A stretch of 15,806 bases of DNA, taken from CAZVTU01 sp964630295 (lineage in GTDB: Bacteria; Patescibacteriota; Minisyncoccia; Minisyncoccales; RBG-13-42-11). Shown here piece after piece: positions 13,572 through 15,806 of this stretch (position 1 is its first letter; each line of letters begins with the position of its first letter). The translations under genes and the position numbers were made by a program. The stretch lies in the NCBI GenBank assembly GCA_964630295.1, contig CAZVTU010000007.1, positions 1 to 15,806 of the forward strand. The letters run 5' to 3'. Below the pieces are notes generated by a model. The model did not search any database and was not told where the DNA came from. It saw nothing but the letters and a program-made list of their open reading frames with translations.

Positions 13572-13612
13572 AGGGCCCTGTGAAAAATAAACAGGGCCCT
13601 ATTATTTTTTTT
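13572..13612 (+). terminator. Strong intrinsic terminator ending the structured RNA
   Basis: Perfect 10-bp GC-rich inverted repeat AGGGCCCTGT (13572-13581) / ACAGGGCCCT (13591-13600) with a nine-base A-rich loop, followed by TATTA and eight T (13605-13612; ATTATTTTTTTT from 13601). It separates the RNA transcript from the downstream kinase gene. Confidence 0.93.
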
Positions 13613-13613
13613 A

Positions 13614-13622
13614 TGCTATACT
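13614..13622 (+). promoter_or_regulatory. Extended -10 promoter for the BadF-type kinase gene
   Basis: TGCTATACT is an extended -10 (TGn followed by TATACT, 5 of 6 to TATAAT) directly after the terminator T-run. No -35 match is seen 17 bases upstream, as is usual for extended -10 promoters. Predicted start near 13629 places it about two bases from the ATG at 13631, implying a leaderless or nearly leaderless message. Confidence 0.6.
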
Positions 13623-13630
13623 AAAAAAAT

Positions 13631-14587
13631 ATGATTCTAAATAATCAGAAATATGTTATTGGGATTGACGGTGGAGGAGCTAATACCGAGGCAATTCTAT
13701 CTAATCTCGATGGAATGGTCCTTGCTAAAGTCAAGGTTGGGCCATCTAATCTTAACAAGGTTGGTAAAGAGAGAGCGGTTAGAGAAATTTCTCGAGCCAT
13801 CGTCCTGGTGACTAAAAATTTCAAAAAGGAAAAAGTTGTCTTTACCTACATTGGTCTAGCTGGAGGATTACAAAGAGACAAAAAAATAAAAAGAGAAATC
13901 GAAAGATCTCTCAAAACTTTACCCAAAATTAAATTTATTTTTAATCAAAAAGTTAAAATTGAAGGTGATGAAAGGGCAGCTTTTCGAGTCGGGACCAATA
14001 AAAAAGAAGGAGTTCTTTTAATTTCTGGAGCGGGTTCTTTAGCTTACGGTTGGCGGAAAGGAAAAGAAGAAGTAAATTTAGGCTGGGATTATCTTCTGGG
14101 TGATGAAGGAAGTGGTTTTTGGTTGGGGCAAAAAGCTCTTCAGGCAGTTTGTCGTTTCTTAGATGGTAGAGGTCCAAATACTCTCCTGACTAATTTAATT
14201 TTTAAAAATTTAAAGATTAAAGAAGAAGGAGAATTAATTCAGAAAATCTACAAACAAAAGGCAATTGAAAATATTATTTCTCTATCTCCTTTAGTTGATA
14301 AAGCAGCAAAAAAAGGAGATAAGCTTGCGAAAAATCTTTTAATTAAAGCTGGTCAAGAATTAGCTTTGGCAGGGAATCAGGTAATCAAAAAATTAAATTT
14401 TGAAAAAGTAGAATTTCCTATAGTTTTAGCTGGAGGTACCTTTAATTCCAAAATTGTTTTAGAAACTGTTAAGAAAGAAATTAAAAAAATAGCTCCGCGG
14501 GTAGAGTTTATTCGTCCAAAGAAGAAACCGGTTTTTGGCGCGGTGAAATTGGCAATAGAGGAAATTAAAAATGAAAAAGATTACTAA
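13631..14587 (+). CDS. BadF/BadG/BcrA/BcrD ATPase family, N-acetylglucosamine kinase-like
   Basis: ASKHA-fold ATPase of the BadF/BadG family, the part that includes N-acetylglucosamine kinases and similar sugar kinases, so a role in phosphorylating a free amino sugar (cell-wall salvage) is likely but not proven. The first phosphate loop is GIDGGGANTEAIL (about 11-23), followed by YIGLAGG, an acidic GDERAAF in the second phosphate region, LISGAGSLAYGW (usually ISGTGS), LGDEGSGFWLGQKAL and the adenosine motif VLAGGTFNS. The Cys-rich iron-sulphur features of benzoyl- or hydroxyacyl-CoA reductase activators are absent, which argues against that role. Length (318) fits a GlcNAc kinase. An extended -10 box just upstream suggests a leaderless transcript with no SD. 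The last 17 bases overlap tsaC, and a glycosidase gene follows, which fits sugar metabolism. Confidence 0.82.
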   Translation: MILNNQKYVIGIDGGGANTEAILSNLDGMVLAKVKVGPSNLNKVGKERAVREISRAIVLVTKNFKKEKVVFTYIGLAGGLQRDKKIKREIERSLKTLPKIKFIFNQKVKIEGDERAAFRVGTNKKEGVLLISGAGSLAYGWRKGKEEVNLGWDYLLGDEGSGFWLGQKALQAVCRFLDGRGPNTLLTNLIFKNLKIKEEGELIQKIYKQKAIENIISLSPLVDKAAKKGDKLAKNLLIKAGQELALAGNQVIKKLNFEKVEFPIVLAGGTFNSKIVLETVKKEIKKIAPRVEFIRPKKKPVFGAVKLAIEEIKNEKDY

Positions 14588-15125
14588 AATAATAAAAGCA
14601 ATAAAAGAAGGAAAAGTGATAGTTTATCCAACAGATACAGTTTATGGGTTAATTGCTGATGCGACCAATAAAAAAGCGGTTAATAAAATTTTCAAGATAA
14701 AAAAAAGACCGAAAGATAAACCTATTCCAATTTTTGTTAAAGATTTAAAACAAGCCAAAAAATTAGCCAAAATAGATAAAGAGCAAGAAAATTTTCTGGA
14801 AAAAGTTTGGCCTGGAAAAGTAACCGTAATATTAAAAAGAAAAAAAATAAAAGTTTATGGAGTGGAGGAAAGAAAAATTGCTTTACGAATTCCAAAATAC
14901 AAGCTATTGCTTAACTTAATTAAGCATGTGAATAGACCCTTAACTGCTACCTCAGCCAATATTTCAGGAAAACCAGCTACAACAAAAATAAAAGAGGTCA
15001 TAAACCAGTTTAAAAAAAAGAAATATCAGCCAGATTTAATAATCGATGCCGGAAATTTAAAACAATCTCGACCCTCCATTGTAATTGATCTAACAGTATG
15101 GCCACCAAAAATCTTAAGATTTTAA
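14571..15125 (+). CDS. tsaC: Threonylcarbamoyl-AMP synthase (Sua5/YrdC family)
   Basis: Makes threonylcarbamoyl-AMP from threonine, bicarbonate and ATP, the first step of the t6A37 modification of ANN-decoding tRNAs. Motifs of the YrdC domain are in order: YPTDTVYGL (19-27), the basic nucleotide-binding KIKKRPKDKPIPIFV, WPGKVTVIL, IALRIP, LTATSANISGKPAT and RPSIVIDLT near the C-terminus. The 184-residue length corresponds to the short TsaC/YrdC form without the extra Sua5 domain. The ATG at 14571 lies inside the end of the kinase gene (17-base overlap). It is the only gene here with a reasonable SD (GAGG about 10 bases upstream). The next gene begins three bases after the stop, so the kinase, tsaC and glycosidase are probably co-transcribed. 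Confidence 0.94.
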   Translation: MKKITKIIKAIKEGKVIVYPTDTVYGLIADATNKKAVNKIFKIKKRPKDKPIPIFVKDLKQAKKLAKIDKEQENFLEKVWPGKVTVILKRKKIKVYGVEERKIALRIPKYKLLLNLIKHVNRPLTATSANISGKPATTKIKEVINQFKKKKYQPDLIIDAGNLKQSRPSIVIDLTVWPPKILRF

Positions 15126-15128
15126 ACA

Positions 15129-15806
15129 ATGAAGAAACTAATTGACCAATGTTATTTAAAAGCGATTAGGGTTTTAAAAAGAAATTCAACCAAGTTTGGT
15201 TTTAAAGCTTCATATAAAATCTACGATAGTGTGTGGGGAAGAGATGGTTGTATAACTACTTTAGGAGCATGTTTAAGTGGAGAAAAAGATTTAATAGAGA
15301 CTGCTAGGAAAACCTTAACTTTATTAAAAAAATTTCAAAGAGATTCAGGGCAAATATTAAATACATACGATCTCAGTAAGAAAAGAAAACTTAAGATACA
15401 ATATTATTCATCAGATGCATCTTCTTGGTTTGTAATAGCAGTGGGGAATTATTTTAAAATTACTCGAGATAAAAAATTTTTAAAAGAATTTTGGCCCTCG
15501 GTAAAAAAAACCATAGTTTGGCTTCGAAGTCGAGAATACGATAAAGGCGGCTTAATAGATTCTCTGCCAGCAGCAGATTGGATGGATTCTTCTTTACAAA
15601 GGCAAGGAAAGGTTTTGTATAACAACTGTTTGTATTACAAAGCTTTAAAAATTGCTAATGATTTAGCTAAGGAGTTGAATGAGAATCCTTTAGATAACGA
15701 GGAAAGAATAAGAGCGGGAATAAATATTTTGTTTTGGCCAAAGAAAGGACATGAAGGAAAATTCATTCACCACCCCCAATCAAAGATAGCTTATAAAAAA
15801 GCAATT
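15129..15806 (+). CDS. Six-hairpin glycosidase, amylo-alpha-1,6-glucosidase-like, 3' end outside window
   Basis: The frame is open from ATG 15129 to the last base (226 complete codons, no stop), so the C-terminus lies beyond the window. The N-terminus has an (alpha/alpha)6-barrel pattern of paired helices: YKIYDSVWGRDGCITTLGA (about 32-50), a QRDSGQILNTY segment, YYSSDASSWFVIAVGNYF, FWPSVKKTIVWLRSRE, then SLPAADWMDSSLQRQGKVLYNN, where an acidic DWMD motif is followed by a helix. This resembles glycogen-debranching and invertase-like six-hairpin glycosidases. The catalytic acids cannot be assigned because the C-terminal half is missing. No signal peptide is seen, so a cytoplasmic enzyme acting on stored or imported oligosaccharides is likely. 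It begins three bases after tsaC without an SD. Family-level call only; the substrate is unknown. Confidence 0.75.
   Translation, partial: MKKLIDQCYLKAIRVLKRNSTKFGFKASYKIYDSVWGRDGCITTLGACLSGEKDLIETARKTLTLLKKFQRDSGQILNTYDLSKKRKLKIQYYSSDASSWFVIAVGNYFKITRDKKFLKEFWPSVKKTIVWLRSREYDKGGLIDSLPAADWMDSSLQRQGKVLYNNCLYYKALKIANDLAKELNENPLDNEERIRAGINILFWPKKGHEGKFIHHPQSKIAYKKAI

Larger units (their letters stand above)
13226..13612 (+). ncRNA. Predicted structured non-coding RNA, family unknown
   Basis: This fills most of the 473-base gap 13158-13630. It starts after a consensus promoter and ends at a strong intrinsic terminator, giving about 385 nt. In order it can form: a hairpin at 13236-13254; an 11-bp hairpin with a UACG loop at 13262-13287; a 15-bp GC-rich stem at 13297-13359; an SD-like hairpin at 13381-13400; GCGTG/CACGC at 13429-13451; AGTTGTC/GACAACT at 13466-13486; an 8-bp stem at 13531-13552; GGTGCA/TGCACC at 13553-13567; and the terminator. 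ATTACTCC (13393-13400) is also perfectly complementary to GGAGTAAT (13526-13533), which would close a multi-branch domain. It has none of the RNase P, tmRNA, SRP or glmS-ribozyme core motifs I know. Two SD-like AAGGAGG tracts (13379-13385, 13422-13428) lie inside it. Boundaries are inferred. Confidence 0.6.

Noticed and set aside
13226..13612. RNase P RNA, tmRNA or SRP RNA
   Set aside because: No GAGGAAAGTCC/ACAGAA (RNase P), no tRNA-like end with TTCAA and CCA (tmRNA), no GGAAG core (SRP) found on either strand.
13532..13624. Hydrophobic 30-residue frame (MWIILHVGAF...) resembling a type I toxin
   Set aside because: It runs through three inverted repeats and the terminator, so its message would be cut, and its hydrophobic residues come from hairpin arms. 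No usable SD spacing.
2..15125. Recoded TGA (Gly), as in Gracilibacteria/Absconditabacteria
   Set aside because: All complete genes close normally with TAA or TAG, conserved Gly positions use GGN codons, and I saw no in-frame TGA in conserved regions. TGA is not used as a stop here, but twelve genes are too few to infer recoding.

Overview
The window is an AT-rich (roughly one-third G+C by eye), densely packed bacterial segment with 13 protein genes, two of them cut by the window edges, and one long non-coding stretch. Gaps between genes are 0-20 bases, overlaps are common, and Shine-Dalgarno (SD) sequences are almost absent. Three genes carry heptamer tandem repeats inside their reading frames. 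MetRS has a PHLGF signature, MurA has Asp in place of the usual catalytic Cys, and a GlmU-like protein has a rebuilt metal site. Together these suggest a small-genome bacterium of the Candidate Phyla Radiation (Patescibacteria). This is inferred from style and motifs, not from a marker-gene tree. The reading frames are consistent with the standard bacterial code: every stop seen is TAA, except one TAG.

Layout. (1) Bases 2-9638, plus strand, one apparent operon: metG (5' end missing), tatD-family nuclease, mtnP-type phosphorylase, leuS, glmS, iorA, iorB. It joins aminoacyl-tRNA synthesis, glucosamine-6-phosphate synthesis and a 2-oxoacid:ferredoxin oxidoreductase. (2) Bases 9635-10894, minus strand: murA, convergent with iorB. 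The stop codons overlap by four bases, and the likely murA terminator lies inside the iorB coding sequence. (3) Bases 10930-13157, plus strand: yvcK and an overlapping GlmU-like nucleotidyltransferase/acyltransferase. yvcK diverges from murA across a 35-base gap with two overlapping, mutually exclusive promoter candidates. (4) Bases 13158-13630: no convincing protein gene. There is a consensus -35/-10 pair, several strong hairpins, long-range complementarity and a textbook intrinsic terminator, which together look like a stand-alone structured RNA of about 385 nt that I cannot assign to a known family. (5) Bases 13631-15806, plus strand: a BadF/N-acetylglucosamine-kinase-like ATPase with its own extended -10 promoter, tsaC, and the start of a six-hairpin glycosidase.

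How the genes fit together. GlmS makes glucosamine-6-P, the GlmU-like protein may act at the UDP-GlcNAc step, MurA takes UDP-GlcNAc into peptidoglycan, YvcK-family proteins are linked to UDP-GlcNAc and cell-wall homeostasis, and the BadF-type kinase may salvage amino sugars. Regions 1-5 therefore contain a dispersed amino-sugar and cell-wall set mixed with translation genes (metG, leuS, tsaC). The best candidate for something undescribed is the structured RNA at about 13226-13612. It carries the window's only strong matches to the anti-SD sequence of 16S rRNA, in a genome segment whose genes otherwise mostly lack SDs.
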